This document shows, one piece after another, positions 24,547-64,000 of a stretch of 64,000 nucleotides of DNA. Every line of letters starts with the position of its first letter. Positions within the stretch are counted from its first letter, which is position 1. The DNA comes from Symbiodinium natans (Eukaryota > Sar > Dinophyceae > Suessiales > Symbiodiniaceae): contig CAJNDS010000544.1 in assembly GCA_905221605.1 (NCBI GenBank), positions 1 to 64,000 of the forward strand, read 5' to 3'. The notes beneath the pieces were generated by a model. That model had not been told where the DNA came from. It saw only the letters and a program-made list of their open reading frames with translations, and made no database searches. The translations under genes were made by a program, and so were the position numbers.

Positions 24547-27500
24547 ACCCTGAACCCTGAACCCTGAACCCTGAACCCTGAACCCTGAACCCTAAACCGC
24601 CCCTAAAGCCCAAAACCTCAACCCTAGGTAGTATGCTCCGGGCTGGTTCTCCCTTGAACATGGCAGGGTTTCAGAAACCTAAGGTTTCAAGTCTAGGCCC
24701 TTAGAAAGGCCCGCAGTTTTACCTGCTATAGGCGTGTCTGTGGTGGTGCGCTATGTGTATTCCCCGAAGCCCGAAAACCCAAAACCCTAAAACCCTCAAC
24801 TAACCAAAGATGCGCCTGTAAAGGGTTTTCCGTGCTGCTTCCCAAATCCCCAACCGGCGTGCTAAGCCCTAGCAATCGGAAGCCCTGAGCCGTAAGCCCT
24901 AAGCCCTCAACAAGCCCCACCCCACCGAACCAACATCCAACAACCGAGAACACCCCCTCCCCCCCTCCAAAGCCACAAAAAAGAGCCCAAATCCCCCACA
25001 ACAAGCTGAAGAATCATTGGGATTCAACCTCGGACCGCTACGGGTTGCACCCTTGGGTTTGGGGAGCCTTGAGGTAGAGTACAAGGGGGCCATGTGAGGA
25101 GTAGATTGAGGGGAGCCTTTAGGGGTACAACCTGAGGGGTACGAGTCTTCATCCCCTTGAACCAAACCCTATTTGGAGGTTCATGCTACTTATTCTTCAA
25201 TTGTAAGTGTACTGATAACGGTACTTATAACCATATTAGGGCATTTAAGGGGCTTGTAAGTGGGTTAAGTACAATGATACTTGGTCAATAAGTACCATGA
25301 ACCTCCAAGTAGGGGTACGAGTCCCTAAACCCTAAACCCTAAACCCTAAACCCTAAATCCTAAACCCGAAGCCCTAAACCCTAAACCCTAAACCCTAAAC
25401 CCTAAGCCCTAAACCCTAAGCCCTAAGCCCTAAGCCCTAAGCCCTTGGCCCTGCGGAGGACCACCTGCCGCTTTGAGAGCGCAGAAGGCCTGACAGCGCA
25501 GGAGGCCGAAATCCGCAGAGGGTTTAGGGTTTAGGGTTTAGGGTTTAGGGTTTAGGGTTTAGGGTTAGGGGTTAGAGGAGGCTCATTCCGATTTTTCTGT
25601 ATAGAAAGGACACGAAACCGAAATCCCGGAACTCTGAACCCGAAACCTTGAGCCTCAGTACACTTCTGAACAAGCCTTGTAAAACCCAGCTTGAGCATCA
25701 TGTGTGAGCTCATGCTGGCCTACGTTGTGGATGTTGATGCCACGTGGATGCGGTTTAGGGGTTTAGGGGTTTATGAAAGATGTCATCGGGCGTCCCATGC
25801 GAGAAGATCGCAGGAGATCCTTAACGTTGAAGCTAAGTTTTTCAAATTGATTGCAGAAAGCTAAGACATCACCGCCTTCGCTGTCTGTGGCGTTGGCGGC
25901 ATGACTGGGGTTTGGGGCTTGCTGAGCTTCAGCCTGAGCAACAAGTCTTGCGGTTGCGGTTGTGGTCGTATTATGGCGTGCTGGAGCACCGGGGTTTGGG
26001 GGAAGGGGTGGGGGGGTGCATGTCTGTCTATACCAGCCCTAAACCCTAGACCCTAGACCCTAACGTCTTGCAGTTCCATCGGGTCTGCCACAAGTGGGCT
26101 TAACCTCGGGGAGCTAGTGCTGTGCGGATGGGTGATCAACAACTTGCCCGACAACCACCCCCCTCTATGAGAGCTTGGTCACGACCCTCGTGTGCAAAGC
26201 CATCCTGCTTGCAGGTCGATGTCGCTTGCTCCATTTCAAAAACCGTAAAGGTTGTGGTAAGCCCTCGGCAACAGACAGCTGGGTTTTGGAACCCGTCAAG
26301 ATGGCGCACGTGACAGTCATCCTCCATCACCTAGATATGCTCCTAGTTTGTGTTAAGACCTTGGCCTTCTTGAGGTTTCTGGACCCATGTAAAGTCGTGC
26401 ATGGTTCCTAATTCGCAGGTCGTCGCAGCACAGCTGCCCGCCATCCATCGCTTGCTCAAATGCTTGTTTTTTGGAAATCTCCCAAGAAATTGCAGAACCC
26501 TTGGATGTGCGAGCTATGTGCAGAGGTGCTTTGTCCTGCAAGCCTTCTTAGCATCTGCCGGACATGTTGCGCGGACCCCATCTTAGCCACAGATTTGCTG
26601 TACATACCCGGATTGGGCTTGCCAACGCCAGCCCCCGTCCGTGTGTCTCCAGGTACGAGATTTTTGAACCGTCGATCCGTACCAACCCTAGAACCCCTGA
26701 GCGTTTCGAGCCTTCGGGGGCCCATGCCTGATCCAAGCAGGCAGAAACCCCTGAAGCACCGGGCTTACGATCAGACGGCCGCGATCTTGGTTGAGCTCGG
26801 GAGTTCAGGGTCTAGAGGGTGTTGAGGGAGTCTTTGGGGCAGTTTCGGCTCAAAACATGAAGGTTCCTTGAGCCCACTGAGGCCCCCCCCCGAGCCAAAC
26901 ACCTTAAAACGGAAGCCTGTAAGAAAGAGAAGCCCACCAAAGGGGCAAGGCAACCTCAGCGAGATTCCTTACGTTTTCGGGACCATGAAAGGACAAAGCA
27001 AGGGTGTCGTGAGGATCAATCACACATATCAATCTGTGTATATATATATACGTATACACATATATATATATATAACATAAGCATATATTCATATGGATGA
27101 TCACATTGTGTCTTTGGGGCTGCCAATTTAGGGTTCCCCAACAATGTCCCCTTGAAAGAAGCGTCTCCGCCTCTGATCGGGTCGGTGCTGCATTGGCCGC
27201 AACGCGACTTCGTCTGTGCTCCCCCCCTGGGCAAGAGTCCGAGGCCAGGCTTTCTGGCTTGTGCGGGTTTATGTTCTAGGGGCTTTTGAAGGCTTGTGAT
27301 TCTTCATCATCATCATCTTCTTCTTATCATTCTTGTTAGTTTTTATTTATTCATGTGTTTTTTTTTGGGGGGGGAGGGGTTTGGGCTGTTTAGGGTTCGT
27401 TGTTTGGGGTTTAGGGTTGTTACGCTTGGGTTGGGCTAGGGCTTAGGGTTGCATGTGATCATGAGCCGGAGCTTGGTGGGGTTAGGGTTTCGGGCTTCGA

Positions 27501-29320
27501 ACCCTGACCCTCCACTGCCAACTCCTACGATTTCTCGAAGCCCCAAACCCTGAAACCCTAAGCCCGAAACCCGAAACCCTAAACCCTGCATCTGTTTCAG
27601 GGCTTAGGGTTTGGCTCGCTTCTGTCGTAGGGGGAGCCCAGGGACGGTCCGCCGCCCTAAGTCGGGTGCCAAGCACGTTGGGCGTGGACGGTAGAGGGAG
27701 CGGCTTTGCGGCTTAGACTTCTCGGGTTTAGGGTACCAAAATACCCTAGATTCCCAAAACCCCAAGCCCCTGGATGTAGACTCAAGCTCTCGACTGGTCT
27801 GGTGAATTCGGGAGGCAGCTAGACATGACGCAGGTTCATTCCCAAACTCCCTACTCGAGAGGGTGTTGCAGAGAGCGACGCTGGGTTGGGTTCCGTTTGT
27901 GTTGACAGGGGCAAGTCCTGGAAGACCGGTAGAACGTATCCGATGTTGGAGCTCGGCGCCGAATCAAAGCTGTCTTCGTTCGACCACGAGTGGCATCCGC
28001 CACGGCATCGCTGCCACATTGATTTCGCTTCCAGATGCCTCGAGGCGTGTTTCTTGTTTCTTGTTTCAAGAACTCGGTTCGCGGAACTTGCATGCCAAGG
28101 CAGCTTAAAGGCCGAATTGGGTTCTTGTCCTGAAAACTGTCCCCGCTAAGAGCAGTGAAGATGTCGGCAACTTGCTTAGTTCCACGAACCTACCCAGGCG
28201 TAAAGAGTGGGCAAATGACATGGAGGTTGCAGCTTGCCCAGCTAGAAGGCGAACTGCGTAGCGCATCATGCCGCGCTTGTCCGACCGCATGTTCTTTCAG
28301 GCTTGTCCATGAATCCATGCGGGTGAACGTCGCGTGCTGGCTGATGCAATGTTCGCCTCTCTCTTCCATGATCCTTACTGGGCACACGGCACATGGGCCA
28401 GGCCTTGTCCCAAGTGGATTCATCTTCACCCTCGAAGCCACCGGCAGTCCTAAAAACCCTTTCAGCCTTCGATGCCCGGCCAAGACCCCTGTTTTCCATG
28501 TGCCACGCGGTTTACTCGCGATTGAAGGCCCTTCCAAGCTCTGCCACCCGAGCCAGCTTGTACCTAGGGCCCGCCGACCACCTCAACCCCGGTCTCTTGC
28601 GAAAGGGCTGCAGAGTGGGGGGATGTACTGCAGATTACTGCAGCCTTTCTGCAGTAGTTTTCAATCCTGGTGGGTTTCTCGGAAGGAGTTCTTGTCTTTC
28701 TCCAGGAAAGACCCCCTCGCTGCATCCCACAATCGGGTCCATTAGGATCCGTGCCGGAGGGTGGGTTCCAGGTCTCAAGCTGACGCAAGCCAAAGCTGGA
28801 CGTCACACTTGTTTCTGCACATTCCTATGCCTTGTGCTGCTGCTGACGTTTCTGCGGACACGTGTAGTACAGAGATAAGGTGAAACCTTGGAGAAGCATC
28901 AAAAGCAGAAGGACGACCACGGTGCCTCTTGCGAACAGCCATTGAGGCTCATGCGGGGGGTGTTCTCTCTTAGTCTCCTGTTTCTGGTGACTGTTTTTAC
29001 ATATTGTCTTGGTCTACGATATCATAGCAAATTGGGCCCCCTCGTTTAGAACAACTCCCTGCCTCTGTGAAGTGGTACGTCTGAGCTTCGATGCTGATTT
29101 TCGTGACCGCTCAGGAATCGTCAGCAGCGCTAGTTTGGAGATGCGACGTTCCTGCTACTCCTTCCCATGCCAAGAAAAGCAGGCAATGTTGAAGATGGAT
29201 TCCCAGATGGATCGATCGGGGAGACTGCTTCCACGCCAGATCATTCCAGACGGATGCCTGCAGCTGCTGGAACTCATCCAAGCCCAGTTCTTTCCAAGAT
29301 CGAAGCTCCCCCCCCCTCCT

Positions 29321-29358
<38 letters not shown>

Positions 29359-31772
29359 AAAACCTGGCAAAGTCTGCATCAGGTCCCCAGCCGCAATCCC
29401 AAGCATCGCCCCGTGCCCAGCCCGTGGCGTCTATTCCCTCATGGTCCCTTTTTCTTTAGACCAGAATAACCCCCCAAAAACCCGATTTTCTAATTACTAA
29501 GGCCCCTATGTTGCCCTGCCTAGACTCGGCCTGGAACTCTGAGCCTTACATGTCAGAATCGAAATAGAGTTCCTCAGTCCAGAAACAGGGCCGAAAGTGG
29601 GTATGCGACAAAAAGGATTCACACCGCTGTAGGCGTGTAGTGCTTCGGAAGTATCCTTCCACAGCGGTTTGCCAGCAGATGCCAGTAGGGGAAGGAAGGA
29701 TGAGTTGCTGTCAGACACCCAGACACCGCTTTCTGGTGGCCTTGTTTCGATAGATCCTCCTCTGTAGTCATCCAAAGAACCCTCAACCCGTGCTCCTCAA
29801 ATGGTGTTGTTCTTCACTCGCCCGCCCTCGCGTGAAACAGCAGAGCAGCCGAACTTCCGGAACGTCCAAGCCCTCAACCCTAAGCCTGAAATCGCACCCC
29901 TCAACCCGAAACCCCAGAACCCGAAACCCTAAACCCTCAACTTTCACCCTAAACCCTAGGCCCTCCACCTTGAATCCCCAATAGGGCAGCGCCAAGAGTC
30001 GCTTGCCGGCCACCGGTGGCTCCGCGGGAGTTTTAACGACCCGGGCATGGTAGAGCTGGGAAAAGAGGCGTGTGGGGTTTGGGGTTTGGGTTTTTGGGGT
30101 TTGGGGTTTTGGGATTGGGTGTAGGGGTTTAGGGCTTTAGGGGTTTTAGGGGGTTTAGGGGTTGAGGGGTTGAGGGGTTGAGGGGGTTTAGGGGGTTTAG
30201 GGGTTTAGGGGTTTAGAGGTTTAGGGGGTTTCGGGGTTTAGGGGCTTAGGTAGGGTTCAAGGCGTTTAAGGTTCAGAGTTTAGGTTTCAGGGTTAGGGAG
30301 TTTAGGGTTTAGGCTTTAGGGTTTTAGGGTTAGGGTTTAGGGTTTATAGGGCTTGGAGCTTAGGGAACCACCCATTTCTGGGCAGGGAGCTCGAAGAATT
30401 TCGAGGCTTGGGTTTTCCCCAGGCCCCACCGCCCTTGCCAGACCCAAAGCTCCCAAAACTCCCGAAGCCCTAAGCCCTAAGCCCTAAGCCCTAAGCCCTA
30501 AGCCCTAAGCCCTAAGCCCTAAGCCCTAAGCCCTAAGCCCTAAGCCCTAAGCCCTAAGCCCGAAGCCACAAGCCACAAGCCACAAGCCACAAGCCACAAG
30601 CTCCAAGCAGCACGTGGCACTGCTGCGCCATCCCCGCCGCCCACTGGAGTGGCTCGAATTGTGTCGGCGCTGCACGGGTGCACCGGTTGCTGCCTCTTGG
30701 CTTGAGGTTGCGGGTTTGAGGCTTTGCATAGGGTATCAAAGGGTGTGGGGTTTCGCATTTCGGCTTTGGGGTCTAGGGTTTCAGGGTAGGGTTTAGGGAT
30801 TACAACGGGTGTAGGATTTCGCGTTTACGGTCTGGGGTCTACAGAAGCCCCGTACAAGGAGCCTTGGAAAGTCGAGTAGGAATCCTTTAGCCGCTATTTG
30901 GGCTGGAACCCTAAATACTAAATACTAAACCCTAAACCCTAAATCCTAAACCCTAAATCCTAAACCCTAAACCCTAAACCCTAAACCCTAAACCCTGAGC
31001 CTTAAAGCAATCAGCCGTCAACTGAGGAGATCATACCGTCGGAACCTGACCAGGGCACCTCATCTGCCAGCTTGCAGGTCCGTTAGAAGTTGTAGAAGTT
31101 GTAGGATGCAGGATCTGGGGTTTAGCGTTTAGGGCTTAGGGTTTAGGGTTTAGGGTGTAGGGGTTTAGGATTTAGGGATTCTAGGGTTGGAATTTCACTG
31201 AGCAGCCCCGCAAGCCCTAAACTCTAACCCCCTGCAAACCCCAAGTGCTTCTGACCTCTCCGGCCCGATATGGGTAGCTCTCTTAATTAGGGTCACCTTT
31301 TTGGCATCCCCTTTTAAAAGGGGTGCCGCGCCTTATGATGGGTACCAAGAACAAAACCCTAATTTAGGAAACTGCTCCTATGAAGTTTCTTTTTTTTGTG
31401 GTTTCAGCGGTTTCGGTCCCGAAGGTGGGGTTCCCCCTATAATTGGGTTTAGGGTTTAGGGTTTAGGGCTTAGGGTTTGGGGTTTAGGGTTTAGGGTTTA
31501 GAGCTTTTCTGGCTAAGCTTCGGGTCTCGGGTTTCGGGTTTGGAGCTTTTCTGGCTAGGGTTCCGGGAACCGGCTCGAAGTTCTGGCACGCAGGGCGGAA
31601 CCCTTCTTCAAGAATTTCTTACGCGGTCTAGGGTTTAGGGTGTAGAGCCCGTAAGTCCGAAATCCTGCGCCATGAGCCCCCCGGCCCCTCAGAGACCCAG
31701 ACGCTTTCCTCAGGTAATTCCTGCGCAGGGAGCAGCTCCCCCTAAGAAAGAAGTCCAGAAGAGGCCGGGAAG
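21225..31772 (+). CDS. Exon chain of an unrecognised gene (10 exons)
   Basis: Ten exons can be joined in frame: 21225-21319 (DIFVPRARSAFEVDEATRLE), 21910-21946 (SPKGAAIVSELQ), 22207-22257 (VRQLFGGTFAGNRIWRS), 23237-23328 (EILGVETPELFTADPLGLQP), 25459-25517 (TTCRFESAEGLTAQEAEIR), 27631-27690 (GAQGRSAALSRVPSTLGVD), 29985-30067 (QRQESLAGHRWLRGSFNDPG), 30608-30706 (QHVALLRHPRRPLEWLELCR), 31027-31077 (EIIPSEPDQGTSSASLQ) and 31714-31772 (VIPAQGAAPPKKEVQKRPG). They total 686 nt. Donors include GT, GC and GA. Three junctions (22257, 23328, 25517) need GA donors to keep phase, so those ends are less sure. The 30608 exon begins AG-C, not AG-G. CCCTAAA arrays precede and TTTAGGG arrays follow most exons. 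The C-terminal part is basic and proline-rich. It may continue the gene seen at 13737-17651. No homology recognised. Confidence 0.5.
21300..21460 (+). mobile_element. Intron 5'-end module (forward copy)
   Basis: Directly after the exon ending 21319 comes GTTTAGGG and TTCAGGG repeats, then TTTACGATATCTGGGGTACC, TTATTGGGGTCCT and GGGGGGCCCCCC. It matches the reverse complement of 10845-10885 over about 38 bases with few differences. Confidence 0.7.
21750..21840 (-). repeat. CCCTAAA array at intron end
   Basis: About 12 near-perfect copies upstream of the small exon at 21910-21946. Confidence 0.9.
22930..23215 (-). repeat. CCCTAAA array at intron end
   Basis: About 40 copies, including two CCCTAA (six-base) variants near 23021 and CCCCAAA variants, ending 22 bases before the exon at 23237. 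Confidence 0.95.
23327..23670 (+). repeat. TTTAGGG/TTTGGGG array at intron start
   Basis: Begins inside the donor of the exon ending near 23326 (GTGAGTTTAGGG) and runs about 340 bases, mixing TTTAGGG, TTTGGGG, TTCAGGG and TTTCGGG units. Confidence 0.95.
24415..24600 (-). repeat. CCCTCAA/CCCTGAA array
   Basis: About 16 copies of CCCTCAA followed by seven of CCCTGAA, flanked by CCCTAAA. Variant units are grouped, not mixed, which suggests local homogenisation. Confidence 0.9.
25171..25312. mobile_element. MITE-like inverted-repeat element, copy 2
   Basis: The left end TTTGGAGGTTCATGCTACTT and right end AAGTACCATGAACCTCCAAG form an inverted repeat. The core (GTACTTATAACCATATTAGG, CATTTAAGGGGCTTGTAAGT) is the reverse complement of the core of the element at 12046-12187. 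The two are therefore copies in opposite orientation. Confidence 0.75.
25325..25445 (-). repeat. CCCTAAA/CCCTAAG array at intron end
   Basis: About 17 copies ending 14 bases before the exon at 25459. Confidence 0.9.
26000..27600. other. Long intron interior, no supported exon
   Basis: Open frames at 26122-26586 and 26456-26825 lack paired splice sites and are not retained. A (TA)n tract lies at 27035-27075 and a CATCATCTTCTT tract at 27303-27325. Confidence 0.45.
27700..29984. other. Intron interior without supported exon
   Basis: Overlapping open frames at 27863-28878 (for example 28155-28745 plus) have no consistent codon bias or family resemblance. A C-run of about 48 lies at 29309-29356. 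Positions 29438-29511 resemble 44015-44106 (see dispersed module). Confidence 0.45.
29438..29511 (+). mobile_element. Dispersed intron-end module 2
   Basis: CATGGTCCCTTTTTCTTTAG, AGAATAACCCCCCAAAAACC and TTACTAAGGCCCCTATGTTG match the block at 44033-44106 and the reverse complement of 56700-56792. Confidence 0.55.
30120..30350 (+). repeat. TTTAGGGG/TTTAGGG array at intron start
   Basis: Degenerate GGGGTTTAGGGG, GGGGTTGAGGGG and TTTAGGG units, following the exon at 29985-30067. Confidence 0.85.
30465..30600 (-). repeat. CCCTAAG and CCACAAG array
   Basis: About 14 copies of CCCTAAG followed by five of CCACAAG, ending at the exon at 30608. Confidence 0.9.
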
Positions 31773-32339
31773 GCTGGGTTTGGGGTTTGTGGTTTAGGGT
31801 TTAGGGTTTAGGGTTTAGGGTTTAGGGTTTAGGGTTTAGGGTTTGGGGTATCTGGGACTGGGGATGTCGGAAAGAGAGGCTTAGGAGTTGGGGTGGTTAG
31901 GCGGTCTGCGGGTTCGAGGTGCTTCGACTGGCTCTGGGGCTCCGATGTGGTGAGGGTCCATTGCCGGGGAGCGAAGAATGGTGGGGTGGATTTCTTGCTT
32001 TTTACGAAGTTTCATGTGTCTTGCTCCTCCTTCATTCCCTGCTCACCAAGAGTCAGCGCAAACCCTGCGAGCTCGGGAGCCTTGACTTGTTGGTCCTGTA
32101 GGGCTTGTTGACCTTTCGAAAGGTTCTACCCAATGGCATTGCTCGGAGAGGCGTTTGTTGCCGGGGCCTCGGTGGGGGCAGCTTCAACTTCCATGTCGTA
32201 GCTGGCCGGGCCCTGAGAGAAAGAGAGGTAAGTAAGCCCAACAGTCGTGCAGGTGCGGCGCTTGGACAAAAACATTTCAGGTCATCACTGGACCCTGTAA
32301 CCCAAGCAACTCTCTAATCCAGCAGCCTGTATAGACGTC

Positions 32340-32481
32340 GACGTATTGACATGTACACACACATGCATACGCACATACACACATGCACACATATACACGC
32401 ATTCACACATACACGCATACATACGTGCACACATGCACACATGGCCCACACACATACATATAGGCAGACAGACTGGCATAT

Positions 32482-32526
<45 letters not shown>

Positions 32527-32580
32527 AACATACAGTACTGTTTATATTCACATCCACACGGCCATGTGTCATATGTGTGT
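32340..32580 (+). repeat. CA/CATA-rich microsatellite
   Basis: ACACATGCACACATACACGC-like repeats pass into about seven copies of ATACAT. Frames across it are compositional. Confidence 0.85.
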
Positions 32581-32613
32581 ATGTATGCGAGCCCTTGAAG
32601 CCCGTCTCTTGAG

Positions 32614-32852
32614 GCTCCCCCTGGCCCGGTGCTGGGCGCGCCGCAGCCGCCGCGTGCCTCGCGTGCGGCGGCCAGCGGCACAGTGGGAGGCGGCTCTCAG
32701 GGTTTAGGGTTTAGGATTTGGGGTTTAGGGGCGAGTGGAGATTCCGGGAAATTTTCGGGAACCTAGGGCCGCTTATCTACAGTCTCCTCACGAATTATGC
32801 TCGATTATTTGTCTGCATCAAAAACCGTCCATGCTTAAATTACGGCTCTCAG
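32614..32852 (+). CDS. Possible exons before thiC (two candidates)
   Basis: Candidate exons 32614-32701 (APPGPVLGAPQPPRASRAAA and on, phase 0 to 1) and 32767-32852 (PLIYSLLTNYARLFVCIKNR and on, phase 1 to 0) both end at GGCTCTCAGG before a TTTAGGG run. Each is open in a second frame too. They could be the 3' end of the upstream gene, or N-terminal leader exons of the thiC transcript. The evidence does not decide. Confidence 0.3.
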
Positions 32853-32959
32853 GTTTAGGGTTTAGGGTTTACGGGCGTACAGTTCACCCCCCCGCCCCAG
32901 CCCTTTTTCGCCAAGTCTGCTGTAAGAGACCTGCGGCAACAGATACTGCGCCGGCTGCG

Positions 32960-61743
<28,784 letters not shown>

Positions 61744-63505
61744 GGCTCTATGAGGCTCTATGGATGACTGCTGGCAGGCAGTCATATGACAATGCTCTTG
61801 AGCCCTTCATCCGTCCTAGCACAAGGGGGGAGAGCCCTTGTACAGAGGCCACGTTTGTGGAATTCGTTGCCCTCAAGTTTCTGAAATCGAGTGTCGCCCC
61901 CACACGGTGCAGGACTGCTCCTGGTCCCAACTGGGGCGCGCCACTTTTTGACCCTTCGGGTGTTTCATGACCAAATTTTGCCCCGCGACCTGGCAGCGGA
62001 GGTCCACAGTCTTTAATCTTTCAAGAGAATATCAAGGATGGAAGGAGGAGCACAAGCCTAGGAAAGGTCCACAATCCAGAGTTCCCGTGGCCCTTCGGAG
62101 ACAAGAAGACAAAAGCAGGCAAGTTGCCATTGCTGTTGGTGAGTGCATGTAGGGTTCCTTGTACATTCTGATGAGCGTATATTCTTGGTGTCCTTTTGGG
62201 GGGTTCTGATCTTAACAAACCATACTTCACGTGACATGATCCCCTGACCCTTTCAGCCTGCACCTGCATTTCACCCCGAAACACCCGAAGCTCTTAACCC
62301 CAAACCACGAACTTTGGCTTGGGCTGAGGGTGTAGGGTTTAGGGTGTGTGGTTTAGGGTTTAGAATGAGGGTTTAGAGGGCATGCCCCCAAGCACATGCC
62401 CTAAACCACAAGCATTGAGCCCTAAGCTCCAAAGCCAGATCCTATGGTGCAGAGAACCCCCAGCCCCCACAACCATTACAAACCCTAAACAGCCGCAAAG
62501 CCCCCGCATTTGAAGACGGGAGAGCCCAATGCCCTTTAATTGGGGGGAGGGGGGGGGGGGGGGAGTACGCGTTGAATTGCATAGGGTTTCGGGTTTTCCG
62601 GTGGGTTTAGGGGGGGGTCACTTCTGCGTGAGTGATGGGGGTAGGGCCTGGCGTGTTTTTTTTGGTTCCGGCCCTTGTTCTCACCCTAAACCCTAAACCC
62701 TAAACCCTAAACCCTAAACCCTAAACCCTAAACCCTAAACCCTAAACCCTAAACCCTAAACCCTAAACCCTAAACCATAAAACCTAAACCCTAAACCCTA
62801 AACCCTAAACCCTAAACCCTAAACCCTAAACCCTAAACCCTAAACCCTAAACCCTAAACCCTAAACCCTAAACCCTAAACCCTAAACCCTAAACCCTCCC
62901 ACTTCTTCATCGGAGCCCTCAAGCTTGCCACCTGGCTCAAGTGGTGACCAGCGCTGGTCAGCAGTTTCCCCAGCAACCTGCCTGGGGCCCTGAGGGTAAG
63001 GAACCCTAGACCCTCAACCCCAAACCCTAAACTTAGGTGTTGGGTTTTTTGTGTGGTCATGGGTGGTTCGGGAGTGGGAATTTATGAGCTGAGGGTGAAC
63101 TGACAGGAGTGCGAGCGCCACTCTTTTCAGGTCGAAGCGTTTCCAAACCCTCGGAGCCTGTTTCCCTTAAGCTTCGAACGCCTGTGCAGTGTTCGGGGGT
63201 TTGGGGCTGGGCTGGGAGGTTTAGGGTTGAGGGTCCAATCGTAAGCATGGAACCTTTATATACAAGTCTAGTTTGGGTAGCTAGCTTATGAAGATATATA
63301 TATATATATGTTTTGTGTGGGCTGGGGTCAATATTGGTGCAACGCGTGCGCACAGGCAAGGGGCCTTTCTCCTCACACCCTTAATGCTGAAAACACACAA
63401 TCTGAATGCTAACACTCAACAGCCCTAAACCCTCAACCCTAAACCCTAAACCCTAAACCCTAAGCCCTAAACCTCTAAGCTTTGGAGCCGTCGGATCTGC
63501 TCGAG
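61744..63505. other. Downstream of thiC, no firm gene
   Basis: Contains the thiC 3' untranslated region, a G-run near 62540-62565 and a 220-base CCCTAAA array (62683-62898). Just after the array, CACTTCTTCATCGGAGCCCT and on reads HFFIGALKLATWLK, which is protein-like, but no AG acceptor lies at its start, so it is not called. Confidence 0.4.
62683..62898 (-). repeat. CCCTAAA array
   Basis: About 30 near-perfect units. Confidence 0.95.
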
Positions 63506-63535
63506 GCAAGAGGAGCCGAGGACGGTCTTCATTTG
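63506..63535 (+). CDS. Probable exon of the next plus-strand gene
   Basis: After GCTCGAG the frame ARGAEDGLHL runs to a GTGAGG donor, phase 0 to 0. It is preceded by CCCTAAA units (63425-63475) and followed by GGGGGCCTTAATGATAGGGT and TTTAGGG units, the usual exon setting in this window. Too short to name. Confidence 0.4.
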
Positions 63536-63579
63536 GTGAGGCTCCGACTGTGAGAGCTGCCCAGAAAGATTACTTTGGG

Positions 63580-64000
63580 GGCCTTAATGATAGGGTTTAG
63601 GTTTAGGGTTTAGGGTTTAGTGTTTAGTGTTTAGGGTTTAGGGATTAGGGTTTGGGATTCAGGGCTTTGGGGCTTTAGAGTTTAGGGTTTGGGGTTTACT
63701 ATAGGGGCCTTAATGATGAGCATAGGCTTTTGGACTAGTCTCATTTTGGATTTGTGGTATTTGGGCTTCGGGTTTAGGGTTTAGGGCTTCGGGGTGAGGG
63801 GTTTGGGTTAGGGCCTGAAGATCTTCCGGGGACCTAAATCCTAAAACCCCTCTTCCCAATCCATAAACCCTAAACCCCCCAAACGCCTGAGTCAACACCC
63901 TGCAGGGGTTAGAAGAACTGAAAATCATTTTCCTCTGCCAGAAGGAAGGTCTTGGGATCTTGATCTTAAGGAACCCCAAACCCCAAACCATAAACCCTAA
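63580..64000 (+). other. Intron-like tail of the window
   Basis: GGGGCCTTAATGAT occurs at 63579 and again at 63705, with TTTAGGG units between and after. CCCTAAA begins at the last bases. No exon seen. Confidence 0.45.

Noticed and set aside
28155-28878. Overlapping plus frames of 161-196 codons
   Set aside because: No recognisable motif, several frames open at once, and no clear start or splice pairing. Kept only as intron interior.

Overview
This window looks like nuclear DNA of a photosynthetic protist, most probably a dinoflagellate. The evidence is in the splice sites of one gene that can be rebuilt completely. All 37 of its intron 3' ends are AG followed by a G in the next exon. By my reading its intron 5' ends are 21 GC, 12 GT and 4 GA. 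That mixture, together with very short exons and plant-type TTTAGGG/CCCTAAA repeats, is what is known for dinoflagellates; a related alveolate alga is the main alternative. No bacterial-style gene, rRNA, tRNA or CRISPR array was seen.

Layout. 1-1010: an array of nested AT/GC-blocked palindromes. 1011-5259: no supported gene, but degenerate GAACGAAGTGAA-like repeats and an ATC/GTC tract. 5260-31772: about 26 small plus-strand exon candidates of 36-141 nt, in long introns full of telomere-like repeats. Several successive exons join in frame, so at least one large unrecognised gene is present (more than one is possible). An 0.7-kb CT-rich tract lies at 8.1-8.8 kb and two copies of a 142-bp inverted-repeat element at 12.0 and 25.2 kb. 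32960-61743: a complete thiC gene (phosphomethylpyrimidine synthase, thiamine pyrimidine branch). It has 38 exons of 11-98 nt that sum to exactly 1761 nt, that is 586 codons plus stop, spread over 28.8 kb, with an intact CxxCxxxxC iron-sulfur motif. Its introns hold a 53-bp minisatellite (38.0-39.6 kb), a (CTA)n tract, a 32-bp minisatellite (43.5-43.9 kb) and a tandemly duplicated coding-like block (46.98-49.17 kb). 61744-64000: mostly non-coding, with one probable exon of a further plus-strand gene at 63506.

The main discovery candidate is the organisation of the introns. Where telomere-like repeats occur, TTTAGGG arrays lie just downstream of an exon (intron 5' part) and CCCTAAA arrays just upstream of the next exon (intron 3' part). 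Next to these arrays are longer dispersed modules (for example TTTACGATATCTGGGGTACC and its reverse complement) with the same orientation rule: forward at intron starts, reversed at intron ends. The introns therefore look like copies of mobile introner-like elements whose inverted termini include telomere-type repeats, and their RNAs could fold so that donor and acceptor come together.
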